Assembly (NCBI GenBank): GCA_020621405.1
Contig: JAHRYN010000006.1
Span: 30,768 to 94,767 of the forward strand
Direction: 5' to 3'
DNA length: 64,000 bases
From: Betaproteobacteria bacterium
GTDB taxonomy: Bacteria > Pseudomonadota > Gammaproteobacteria > Burkholderiales > Rhodocyclaceae
The notes beneath the pieces were generated by a model that was given only the letters and a program-made list of their open reading frames with translations, was not told the origin of the DNA and searched no databases. The translations under genes were made by a program, and so were the position numbers. Of this stretch, positions 45,949 through 54,045 are shown in pieces. Every line of letters starts with the position of its first letter. Positions within the stretch are counted from its first letter, which is position 1.

Positions 45949-45975
45949 AAAAAAACCGGGGCTGAGCCCCGGTTT
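45949..45975. terminator. Intrinsic terminator at the fdhA 3' end
   Basis: A 10-bp perfect stem (AAACCGGGGC / GCCCCGGTTT) with a three-base loop, flanked by an A-run at 45949-45955 that reads as a U-tract for the minus strand. It lies 21 bp beyond the fdhA stop and can also act on rightward transcripts leaving the island. Confidence 0.85.
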
Positions 45976-45996
45976 CGATTTGCAGCCACCCCGCGT

Positions 45997-48801
45997 TCAG
46001 GCTGTCACCGGCCTGGCCTGACCTCCGCCGTAGGACGAGAGCTGCGTCGGCTTGCCGCCGCGCTTCAGACGCACCGCACAGTACTTGAACTCCGGAATCT
46101 TGCCGTAGGGGTCGAGTGCCGGATTGGTCAGCATGTTGGCCGCCGCCTCGTAGTAGGCGAATGGAATGAACACGGCGCCGACCGGTACGTTGGCGTCGAC
46201 GCGCGCGTACAGCGCGATCCTGCCGCGCCGCGACTCGACCGTGACCACCTCGCCCGGCTTGAGCTTGAGCGCGGTCATGTCCACCGGATTGATGGTCACC
46301 GTGGCGATCGGCTCGATGTTGTCGAGTACCGACGCCCGCCGCGTCATCGAGCCGGTGTGCCAGTGTTCGAGCTGGCGGCCGGTGATCAGCACCATCGGGA
46401 ATTCCGAATCCGGCTTTTCATTGGCCGAAATGAGCTTGGCCGGCACCAGCTTGGCGCGGCCGGACTGGGTCGGGAAGCGGTCGATGAACACCACCTCGTC
46501 GCCCGGGTCGCCTTCCTGCTCGCACGGATAGGTGACCGAGTGCTCGGCCTCCAGCCTTTCCCAGGTGATGCCGGCAATCGAATGCATCGCCTGGCGCATT
46601 TCGTTGAACACGTCCTTCGGACCGTCGTAGTGCCAGTCCAGCCCGAGGCCCAGCGCCATCTGCTGGATGATCCACAGATCCTGGCGCGCGTCACCCGGCG
46701 GATCGATCGCCGCACGGCCCAGCTGCACCTGCCGGTCGGTGTTGGTGAAGGTGCCGGTCTTCTCGGGGAAGGCCGACGCCGGCAGCACCACGTCGGCGAA
46801 GTAGGCGGTTTCGGTCAGGAAGATGTCCTGCACCACCAGCCAGTCGAGCTTGGCCAGCGCATCGCGGGCATGGTCGACGTCCGGGTCGGACATGGCCGGG
46901 TTCTCGCCCATGATGTAGCAGCCATGCAGGCGGCCGGCATGGATGGCGTCCATGATCTCGACCACGGTCAGACCCGGATTGGCGTCCAGGCGCGTGCCCC
47001 ACAGTTCCTCGAACCTGTTGCGTATGTTCTTGTTGGCGACCGCCTGGTAGTCCGGCAGCAGCATCGGGATCAGTCCGGCATCGGACGCACCCTGCACATT
47101 GTTCTGGCCGCGCAGCGGATGCAGGCCGGTACCGCGGCGGCCGATCTGGCCCGTCATCATGACCAGCGAAATCAGGCAGCGCGCGTTGTCGGTGCCATGC
47201 ACGTGCTGCGACACGCCCATGCCCCACAGGATCATCGACGCCTTCGAGGTCGCGAACATGCGCGCCACGTCGCGCAGCGTGTCGGCCGGAATGCCGCAGA
47301 TCTTCTCCATCCGCTCCGGACTGAAGTCGGCGACATTGCGCTTGAGTTCCTCGAAACCGGAGGTGCGGTCGGCGATGAAGGCCTCGTCCACCAGCCCTTC
47401 GTCGATGATCACATGCATCAGCGCGTTGAGCATCGCCACGTCGGTATCGGGCTTGAACTGCAGGAAGTGCGTGGCGTAGCGCTGCAGGTCGTTGCGGCGC
47501 GGGTCGCACACGATGAGGCGCGCGCCCTTCTTCACCGCGTTCTTGATCCAGGTCGCACCGACCGGGTGGTTGACCAGCGGATTGGCGCCGATCAGGAAGA
47601 TCACGTCGGAATGCAGCACGTCGCGCAGCGGATTGGACACCGCGCCCGACCCGACCGCCTCCATCAGCGCGGCGACCGACGACGCATGGCACAGCCGCGT
47701 GCAGTGGTCGACGTTGTTGGTGCCGAAGCCGGTACGCACCAGCTTCTGGAACAGGTAGGCCTCCTCGTTGGAGCCCTTGGCCGAACCGAAACCGGCCAGC
47801 GCATTCGGTCCCTTGGCATCGCGGATTTCGCACAGCCGGCTGCTCGCCAGCGCCAGCGCCTCTTCCCAGGTCGCCTCGCGGAAGGCCGACAGCGGATTGC
47901 CCGGATCGACCACGAAGTCCTTGTGCTTGGGTGCGTCGGCGCGGCGGATCAGCGGCTTGGTCAGGCGCTGCGGGTGACGCGCGTAGTCGAAGCCGAAACG
48001 GCCCTTGACGCACAGCCGCTCCTCGTTGGCCGGGCCGTCGCGTCCGGTCACCATCAGGATGCGGTCGTCCTTGACGTGGTAGGTCAGCTGGCAGCCGACA
48101 CCGCAGTACGGGCAGACCGAATCGACCTTCCTGTCGGCCTTGACCATGCCGACGCCGCCGGACGGCATCAGCGCCCCGGTCGGACAGGCCTGCACGCATT
48201 CGCCGCAGGCGACGCAGGTGGATGCGCCCATCGGATCGTCCTGATCGAACACGATCTTCGACGACGAACCGCGGAAGGCGTAGCCGATCACGTCATTGCC
48301 CTGCTCCTCGCGGCAGGCGCGCACGCAGCGGTTGCACTGGATGCAGGCGTCCAGGTTCACGCTCATCGCCGGATGCGAGTCATCGCAGGCCGGCTGCTCG
48401 CGGCCTTCGAAGCGCGATCCGGTCACGCCCAGCTTGTGTGCCCAGTGCGCCAGTTCCGAATCCGGCTTGTAGGTCTGCTCCGGCATGTCCGACAGCAGCA
48501 GTTCGACCACCATCTTCTGCGCCTTCACGGCACGTTCCGATTCGGCCTTCACTTTCATGCCGGGCGTCGGCGCACGGCAGCAGCTGGGGGCGAGCACGCG
48601 CTCGCCTTCGATCTCGACCACGCAGGCGCGGCAGTTGCCGTCCGGACGGTAGCCGTCCTTGTAGCAGAGGTGCGGGATGTCCACGCCCTGACGGGCGGCC
48701 GCCTGGATGATGGTTTCGCCCGGACGGGCCTTCATGGACTGGCCGTCGAGCGTGAATTCGATGGATTCGGCGATCACCGATGCGTCAATGGGGGCATTCA
48801 T
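45997..48801 (-). CDS. fdhA: NAD-dependent formate dehydrogenase alpha (catalytic) subunit
   Basis: A 934-residue molybdo- or tungsto-bis-MGD protein that oxidises formate to CO2. Order: [2Fe-2S] domain (HLCYKDGYRPDGNCRACVVE, about residues 45-64), a Cys/His cluster segment, two [4Fe-4S] ferredoxin motifs (CIQCNRCVRACREEQ and CVACGECVQACPTGAL), the N-terminal FDH cluster CPYCGVGCQLTYHV, then the catalytic domain with TNNVDHCTRLCHASSVAAL, in which Cys (not selenocysteine) is the probable metal ligand. The C-terminal dinucleotide-binding domain contains TGRQLEHWHTGSMTRR. It pairs with the diaphorase subunit upstream in the manner of Fdh1 of Methylorubrum. Start at 48801 (MNAPIDASVI). Confidence 0.92.
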   Translation of the reverse strand: MNAPIDASVIAESIEFTLDGQSMKARPGETIIQAAARQGVDIPHLCYKDGYRPDGNCRACVVEIEGERVLAPSCCRAPTPGMKVKAESERAVKAQKMVVELLLSDMPEQTYKPDSELAHWAHKLGVTGSRFEGREQPACDDSHPAMSVNLDACIQCNRCVRACREEQGNDVIGYAFRGSSSKIVFDQDDPMGASTCVACGECVQACPTGALMPSGGVGMVKADRKVDSVCPYCGVGCQLTYHVKDDRILMVTGRDGPANEERLCVKGRFGFDYARHPQRLTKPLIRRADAPKHKDFVVDPGNPLSAFREATWEEALALASSRLCEIRDAKGPNALAGFGSAKGSNEEAYLFQKLVRTGFGTNNVDHCTRLCHASSVAALMEAVGSGAVSNPLRDVLHSDVIFLIGANPLVNHPVGATWIKNAVKKGARLIVCDPRRNDLQRYATHFLQFKPDTDVAMLNALMHVIIDEGLVDEAFIADRTSGFEELKRNVADFSPERMEKICGIPADTLRDVARMFATSKASMILWGMGVSQHVHGTDNARCLISLVMMTGQIGRRGTGLHPLRGQNNVQGASDAGLIPMLLPDYQAVANKNIRNRFEELWGTRLDANPGLTVVEIMDAIHAGRLHGCYIMGENPAMSDPDVDHARDALAKLDWLVVQDIFLTETAYFADVVLPASAFPEKTGTFTNTDRQVQLGRAAIDPPGDARQDLWIIQQMALGLGLDWHYDGPKDVFNEMRQAMHSIAGITWERLEAEHSVTYPCEQEGDPGDEVVFIDRFPTQSGRAKLVPAKLISANEKPDSEFPMVLITGRQLEHWHTGSMTRRASVLDNIEPIATVTINPVDMTALKLKPGEVVTVESRRGRIALYARVDANVPVGAVFIPFAYYEAAANMLTNPALDPYGKIPEFKYCAVRLKRGGKPTQLSSYGGGQARPVTA

Positions 48802-48817
48802 GTCGATTACCGTCCCT

Positions 48818-50506
48818 TCACTTGATTTCGTCAGGGAAATACTTGACCACGCAGCGCACCGGATTCGGTGCCGCCTGCCCCAGACCGCAGATCGACGCAT
48901 CGACCATGGTCTGCGACAGCTCCTCGACCAGGCCGGTGTCCCACACCGGCTGGTCGATCAGCGTGTTCATCTTCGAGGTGCCGACGCGGCACGGCGTGCA
49001 CTGCCCGCAGGACTCGTGCTCGAAGAAATGCATCATGCTGCGCGCCGCCTCGGTCGCCGTGTCCTGGTCGGACAGGATGATCACCGCCGCCGAGCCGATG
49101 AAGCAGCCATAGGGCTGCAGCGTGTCGAAGTCGAGCGGAATGTCGCCCATGCTCGCTGGCAGGATGCCGCCCGAGGCGCCGCCCGGCAGATAGCCGTAGA
49201 AGCTGTGCCCGTCGAGCATGCCGCCGCAGTATTCGTCTATCAGTTCGCGCACCGATATGCCGGCCGGCGCCAGATGCACGCCCGGCTTCTTCACGCGGCC
49301 CGACACCGAGAACGAGCGCAGGCCCTTGCGACCGTTGCGGCCATGGCTGGCGAACCAGTCCGGGCCTTTCTCGACGATGTCGCGCACCCAGTAGACGGTT
49401 TCCATATTGTGTTCGAGCGTCGGATAGCCGAACAGGCCGACCTGCGCCACATAGGGCGGGCGCAAGCGCGGCATGCCGCGCTTGCCTTCGATCGACTCGA
49501 TCATCGCCGACTCCTCGCCGCAGATGTAGGCACCGGCACCGCGCCGCAGATGGATCGGCGGCAGCGCACACGGCGGATCGGCCAGTAGCTTCTTCAGTTC
49601 CTTCTGCAGGATTTCGCGCACATGCGCGTATTCGTCGCGCAGATAGATGTAGACCTCGCCGATGCCGACGCAGTACGCAGCGATCAGCATGCCTTCGAGG
49701 AAGCGGTGCGGGTCGCGCTCGAGATACCAGCGATCCTTGAAGGTGCCCGGTTCGCCCTCGTCGATATTGACCGCCATCATCCGCGGCGCCGCCTCGCTGC
49801 GCACGATGCGCCACTTGCGGCCGGCCGGAAAACCGGCGCCACCGAGGCCGCGCAGTCCGGAATGTTCCATCGCGGCAATGACCGACTCGGCGTCGCGCCG
49901 GCCTTCGACCAGATCGCGGAACAGCCGGTAGCCACCCGCCTTCACGTAGGCCTTGTAGCCGAGGTAGCGCGGCAGCGGATGCGTCGTTTCCTTCGTCTTG
50001 ACCGCCGCCTTGACCGTTGCTTCTGTCGCGCCGGCAATCGCGTTCTGACCGACCACGACGACCGGCGCCTGCTCGCAGCGCCCGACGCAGGGCGCGGCAA
50101 TGACCCGCACCTGGGTGCCGAGTATGCCCGGCAGCTTCTTCAGCAGCTGGTCGGCACCCGCCATCTGGCACGACAGCGTTTCGCACACGCGCACGGTCAG
50201 CAGCGGCGGTGCGGCCTCGCCTTCGCGAATGACGTCGAAGTGGTGATAGAAGGTCGCGACCTCATAGACCTCGGCCTGCGACATCTTCAGTTCCGCCGCC
50301 AGCGCGGCGAGATGGCGCGCATGCACCGCACCGATGTTGTCCTGCAGCAGATGCAGGCATTCGATCAGCAGATCGCGCCGCCGTGGCATCCGGCCCAGCA
50401 GCGCACGCACCTCGTCGACCGCCGACGGATCAAGCGCACGTCCCTTGGGCGTGGGCCTGACCATGCGGCGCATCTGTTCCAGCGGGATGGAGAACGGTTC
50501 CGACAT
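48818..50506 (-). CDS. fdhB: Formate dehydrogenase beta subunit (fused NuoE/NuoF-type diaphorase)
   Basis: A 562-residue NAD-reducing subunit. Residues about 1-160 are NuoE-like, with a thioredoxin-fold [2Fe-2S] site (CETLSCQMAG and APCVGRCEQAP). Residues about 175-560 are NuoF-like: GLRGLGGAGFPAGRKW and DEGEPGTFKDRWYL for FMN/NAD, GAGAYICGEESAMIESIEG, and the [4Fe-4S] motif ESCGQCTPCRVGT with a later Cys in DASICGLGQ. The fused form without a separate gamma subunit matches two-subunit formate dehydrogenases of methylotrophs. The gene is first of the fdhB-fdhA pair; an inverted repeat lies at 50537-50551 upstream. Confidence 0.92.
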   Translation of the reverse strand: MSEPFSIPLEQMRRMVRPTPKGRALDPSAVDEVRALLGRMPRRRDLLIECLHLLQDNIGAVHARHLAALAAELKMSQAEVYEVATFYHHFDVIREGEAAPPLLTVRVCETLSCQMAGADQLLKKLPGILGTQVRVIAAPCVGRCEQAPVVVVGQNAIAGATEATVKAAVKTKETTHPLPRYLGYKAYVKAGGYRLFRDLVEGRRDAESVIAAMEHSGLRGLGGAGFPAGRKWRIVRSEAAPRMMAVNIDEGEPGTFKDRWYLERDPHRFLEGMLIAAYCVGIGEVYIYLRDEYAHVREILQKELKKLLADPPCALPPIHLRRGAGAYICGEESAMIESIEGKRGMPRLRPPYVAQVGLFGYPTLEHNMETVYWVRDIVEKGPDWFASHGRNGRKGLRSFSVSGRVKKPGVHLAPAGISVRELIDEYCGGMLDGHSFYGYLPGGASGGILPASMGDIPLDFDTLQPYGCFIGSAAVIILSDQDTATEAARSMMHFFEHESCGQCTPCRVGTSKMNTLIDQPVWDTGLVEELSQTMVDASICGLGQAAPNPVRCVVKYFPDEIK

Positions 50507-50536
50507 TTACGTGTAATCCTCTTCGGTCAGTGCTGT

Positions 50537-50551
50537 CGTGCAACCTGCACG
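50537..50551. promoter_or_regulatory. Inverted repeat upstream of the formate dehydrogenase genes
   Basis: CGTGCA-N3-TGCACG, a perfect 6-bp dyad about 31 bp before the fdhB ATG on the minus strand. It is placed where an operator would act, but no regulator gene lies next to it and the binding protein is unknown. Confidence 0.35.
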
Positions 50552-50611
50552 TTGCTGGGTTCCGCTTGTTCTTCCGGTTTGCCGCGTTTGCGCGATCTCG
50601 TGTCGATTCTT

Positions 50612-51586
50612 TCAATGCTCTGCAGCCGTATGGCCGAATTCCAGTTCTTCCCGGTGCAGGTAGGCGAAATGCACGTTGCGCCGGTGCCAGATCGCATAGC
50701 CGTACCAATTCCCGAATCCGGCAACCTCCACCTGATCCAGCGCATCCAGCAGACCGGTGCCGGCAGCGAACACTTCGCCCACCCGACCGATCAGCGCATC
50801 CAGATACCTGCGCGGCTCATCCAGCACCTCGCGCCCGCCCGGCGCGCCATGCGCCGGCACCACCTGGCGCGCACCCAGCGCCGCCAGTTCCGTCAGTGCA
50901 TCCCGCCAGCCGGTCTCGTTCGCGTTGTACAGATCGGGCAGCCAGCCGGCCGCCCCCAGTTCGCCTGCAAACAGCGTTCCCGTCGCTTCGTCGAAGACCG
51001 CGGTCGCACCGGGCTGAAACGTGTGTCCGAAGTGCAGCAGTCGAATCCGGCGGCTGACACCGGTCAGATATCCCGACCGTTCGAACACCACCGTCGCCGC
51101 CACCGGTACCGTACCTGACATCATATTTTCGCCCAGCGCCGCGGTCAGACGCTCGACGCAGGTGTGGCAGCTCGCGCGGATGAAGCGGTCTGTTTCAACA
51201 TGCGCTGTAACCGGCACACCTCGTGACACGAAAGCGCCATTGCCCAGTACGTGATCGCCGCCGCCATATAGATCCACTGCCGCGATGACCGGCCTGCCCA
51301 GCGTGCGCTCGACGAACTCGATCAGGTGGCGTGCAAAGCGGCGGCTGGTGCCGGTGCCGAGCAGCACGAGCCCATGTTCATCCTCGATCACGCCGATGTT
51401 CGACACGAAGCCGGCGTTGTCCGCGTTCGGCTCGAACCCCGGCGCGCGCAGCACATGCACCCCCGCCGCCAGGGTCTGCAACTGCAGCACCGGCATCGTC
51501 TGCGCGCCGGCCGATGACAGCGCAGCGGCAAAGACCACGAAAATCGCGATGACGCTGCGGATACCGCGGGAAACAATGCCCGGCAC
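50612..51586 (-). CDS. MBL-fold protein of quinoprotein relay type with degenerate metal site
   Basis: A secreted metallo-beta-lactamase-fold protein. A GTG at 51586 gives a credible signal peptide (IRSVIAIFVVFAAALSSAGAQ) and about 324 residues; a longer reading from an ATG at 51700 overlaps the divergent gene. The usual HxHxDH motif is DLYGGGDHVLGN, lacking both first His, and the LFAGD Asp is Glu (LFAGE); VVPAHGAPGG keeps its His. The C-terminus has AIWHRRNVHFAYLHREELEF, close to the end of the MBL protein at 52978, so the two are paralogs. It may be a non-catalytic partner in the quinoprotein-associated module, or bind metal differently. Confidence 0.72.
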   Translation of the reverse strand: MPGIVSRGIRSVIAIFVVFAAALSSAGAQTMPVLQLQTLAAGVHVLRAPGFEPNADNAGFVSNIGVIEDEHGLVLLGTGTSRRFARHLIEFVERTLGRPVIAAVDLYGGGDHVLGNGAFVSRGVPVTAHVETDRFIRASCHTCVERLTAALGENMMSGTVPVAATVVFERSGYLTGVSRRIRLLHFGHTFQPGATAVFDEATGTLFAGELGAAGWLPDLYNANETGWRDALTELAALGARQVVPAHGAPGGREVLDEPRRYLDALIGRVGEVFAAGTGLLDALDQVEVAGFGNWYGYAIWHRRNVHFAYLHREELEFGHTAAEH

Positions 51587-51688
51587 ACCGAGGACACGCT
51601 TGATGGCCTGCAGCCGTGTGCTAGCCTTTTCAGCACACGTCAGGACAGAGCCGCAACGGCTCGTCGATAACAATGAAGGAGACCCGGC

Positions 51689-52039
51689 TTGAAATCGCAT
51701 CGCTTCCACACCATCGCCGCCACGCTGGCCGCACTGATCACACCGGGAATCGCGCTGGCCCACGACTACCCGACCACATCGCGCGTCGAGTTCGCGCTCG
51801 AGTGCATGCAGACCTATGGCACCAGTCAGGAATACATCTACAAGTGTTCGTGTCTTATCGACGAAATCGCCGCGAAGCTGAGCCACGATGATTACGTCGA
51901 GCTGTCCAGCTTCAGCCGCGCCCAGGCGATGACCGGCGAGCGCGGCGGCATGTTCCGCGGCACGGACCAGACGAAAGATGCCATCAAGAAATATCTGGGC
52001 ATCGTGAACGAGTCGAAGAAGCGCTGCTTCATCAAGTAG
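51689..52039 (+). CDS. Small secreted Cys-containing protein of unknown function
   Basis: A 116-residue protein with a signal peptide (FHTIAATLAALITPGIALAHDYP). The mature part has four Cys: ALECMQTYG, YKCSCLIDEI and a C-terminal KKRCFIK, a pattern suited to disulfides or cofactor binding but not a CxxCH heme site. The start is TTG at 51689, supported by an AAGGAG ribosome-binding site 7 bases upstream. It sits divergently between the MBL-fold gene and the SoxYZ-like gene, so it may belong to the same periplasmic module. No named family recognised. Confidence 0.66.
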   Translation: MKSHRFHTIAATLAALITPGIALAHDYPTTSRVEFALECMQTYGTSQEYIYKCSCLIDEIAAKLSHDDYVELSSFSRAQAMTGERGGMFRGTDQTKDAIKKYLGIVNESKKRCFIK

Positions 52040-52051
52040 CCGGCCGGTGCC

Positions 52052-52879
52052 TCAGGAGCCGCGCAACGCCGGCTTGATCGCGATCGAGCTCTCGAAGCGC
52101 AGATCCTTCGAGTCGACGATCACCGCTTTCAGCTCGCCCTCCTTCCGCGGCACGAAGTAAAAGCGGAAGTTCGGGTTCTCGCTGATCGAGAAATCGACAT
52201 CGGCCGTCATCACCGGCTCGCCTGCGTAGCTCACCTCGACCCGGCGCACGAAATGCGGCGGCACATACAGCCGTGTCACCTGGTCCATGGCCAGGCCCGA
52301 GGTGTTGGGATGGCTGATCATCAGCTGCACCACACTGGACTGACCGACGACCGGCGCCTCGTCGAGCCGGAACTTCATCCTGCCAAGACGCGCCAGCGCC
52401 TCCTCCATGTCCTTGCCAGCCGGCGCGGAACAGCCGCCGGATGCCTTCACGTAGCGGCGCGCGACATACACCTTGCCGTCGCTGGTTTCGGCCAGCGCAC
52501 GCACCCAGCTGTAGGCCTCGATGCGCACGCGGGTCTCGATGTCGGCGCGCCCGGCCAGCGGCGTAAACGCGAAGGTGCCGCCGATCGGCGACGGATTCTC
52601 GTCGATCACCAGATGCACGCGGGTGACGTGCACGCCGCCCGGCAGCTGGCGGGTATGCACCGCGATCGGCACCACCGCCGCATCCTCGGCACGCACCGGC
52701 GTCTCAAGCTCGACCACCGAACCGGCGGTGTCTTCGATGACTTCGCGCTCACCGACCAGCAAGGTCTTCACCTTGCCCCAGATCGGCGTGTCCGACCCGT
52801 CATCGGCCGCCCGTGCGCCCGTCGCCCCGAGCATCAGGCATATCGCCAGAGCGCCTGCCAGACCTGGAACAGATTTCAT
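52052..52879 (-). CDS. Quinoprotein dehydrogenase-associated SoxYZ-like carrier
   Basis: A 275-residue secreted protein with a signal peptide (LAGALAICLMLGATGARAADD). It joins a SoxY-like part (about residues 60-165) ending in KASGGCSAP, where Cys stands like the SoxY swinging-arm residue, to a SoxZ-like part starting near VVQLMISHPNTSG (about 190-275). Such fused carriers are associated with PQQ-dependent dehydrogenase gene sets. Start at 52879 was chosen for the signal peptide. No sulfur-oxidation genes are nearby, which supports the quinoprotein link. Confidence 0.82.
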   Translation of the reverse strand: MKSVPGLAGALAICLMLGATGARAADDGSDTPIWGKVKTLLVGEREVIEDTAGSVVELETPVRAEDAAVVPIAVHTRQLPGGVHVTRVHLVIDENPSPIGGTFAFTPLAGRADIETRVRIEAYSWVRALAETSDGKVYVARRYVKASGGCSAPAGKDMEEALARLGRMKFRLDEAPVVGQSSVVQLMISHPNTSGLAMDQVTRLYVPPHFVRRVEVSYAGEPVMTADVDFSISENPNFRFYFVPRKEGELKAVIVDSKDLRFESSIAIKPALRGS

Positions 52880-52977
52880 CGCATTCTCCCCATGAACACC
52901 AGAACACCGACCGGCAGCGGACCCGCCTGCCGATGACCATCCGGCTTGAAGCATCGTTCCTGCACGGTCTTCCCGCT

Positions 52978-53946
52978 TCAGTCTTCCCACTCCAGCTCGG
53001 CAAACGCAGCGGTGACATTGCGCCGGTGAAACAGCTCGGACAGAGCCCAGTTCGCAGTCTGGTCCCGTGCCACCTCGTCGACCGCCTGCGACAGCGTACG
53101 CCCGGCCTTTATCGCCGCCTTCGTTTGATCGGCCAAGGCCCGCAGGTAGTTCCCCTGTTTCGCAAAGGCATCGCGCCATGCGGCTCCGGCATCACCGTGC
53201 CCGGACACCACCGCCTTGACGTCGGCAGCGGCCAGCGTGTCGGTCACCCGGATCCAGCCCGCCAGCTTGCCATCGACCACCGGCATGTGCTCCACGAACA
53301 GCAGATCGCCGGCGAACAGCGTGCCGCTCGCCTCGTCCAGCACCGTCAGGTCGTTGTCGGTGTGTGCAGTCGGCCACGCGCGCAGGTGCAGCATGCGGCC
53401 GCCGAGATCGAGCGTGTCCTGGTCGCTCACGGTGCGCGACGGCGGCACCAGTTCGATGCCGCGTCCGGTGTCGCCCATCAGGCGTTCGGCCGACGCGACA
53501 TAGGTGCGGCCGCGCGCCGCGAGTGCCGCCGGCAGCCTCGCATGGCCGACGAAGACCGGCTTGTCGCCCAGAAAGGCCTGATTGCCCAGCAGGTGATCCG
53601 GGTGCACATGCGTATTGATGACATAGCAGACCGGCAGTGCCGTCACCGCACGCACGCTGGCGCGGAGTGCCTCGCCGACCGCCGGCGAGCCACCGGTGTC
53701 GATCACCGCGACGCACCGGCTGCCGACGACGAAACCGAGATTGGCGATCGCGCCGCGATTGTGGGCGTCCTGTTCGGCGGTCACGCCATTGAAGACATAG
53801 ACGCCGCTCGCGATCTGCCTGACCGGCAATGCGGCTTCCGGCGCCGCCGATACCGCGCCCGAGCTCAGTGCGTATATCGCCGGCAAAAGCACGACTTCAG
53901 CAACGATGCGCCACATGCGCCATGAATGGCACGCTGCACCGTGCAT
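52978..53946 (-). CDS. Quinoprotein relay system zinc metallohydrolase (MBL fold)
   Basis: A secreted MBL-fold hydrolase of about 322 residues. The full zinc motif NTHVHPDHLLGN is present, with further ligands in PTAHTDNDLTVLD, LFAGDLLFVEHMP and VVSGHGDAGAAW. The C-terminus ELFHRRNVTAAFAELEWE is shared with the degenerate paralog at 50612. The N-terminal signal (IVAEVVLLPAIYALSSGAVSAA) can be reached from ATG 53946, preceded by GGGA, or from ATG 53916. It is divergent from the efflux genes at 54046. The substrate is unknown; family context links it to PQQ-dependent alcohol dehydrogenase systems. Confidence 0.8.
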   Translation of the reverse strand: MHGAACHSWRMWRIVAEVVLLPAIYALSSGAVSAAPEAALPVRQIASGVYVFNGVTAEQDAHNRGAIANLGFVVGSRCVAVIDTGGSPAVGEALRASVRAVTALPVCYVINTHVHPDHLLGNQAFLGDKPVFVGHARLPAALAARGRTYVASAERLMGDTGRGIELVPPSRTVSDQDTLDLGGRMLHLRAWPTAHTDNDLTVLDEASGTLFAGDLLFVEHMPVVDGKLAGWIRVTDTLAAADVKAVVSGHGDAGAAWRDAFAKQGNYLRALADQTKAAIKAGRTLSQAVDEVARDQTANWALSELFHRRNVTAAFAELEWED

Positions 53947-54045
53947 CGATCCCGATTCACCGGCGCCCTGGCGGCGAAGTTTGCGCACAACTGCCTGCAT
54001 CGTTAGCATTCGGCGTTGATCAGCGGACCAGAATAACAAATCCGG

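Noticed and set aside
48224..48710. Small Arg-rich plus-strand frame
   Set aside because: Antisense to fdhA ferredoxin domains, with no family resemblance.
45838..48825. 995-codon plus-strand frame opposite fdhA
   Set aside because: Pure reverse shadow of the formate dehydrogenase gene; no domain is recognisable.
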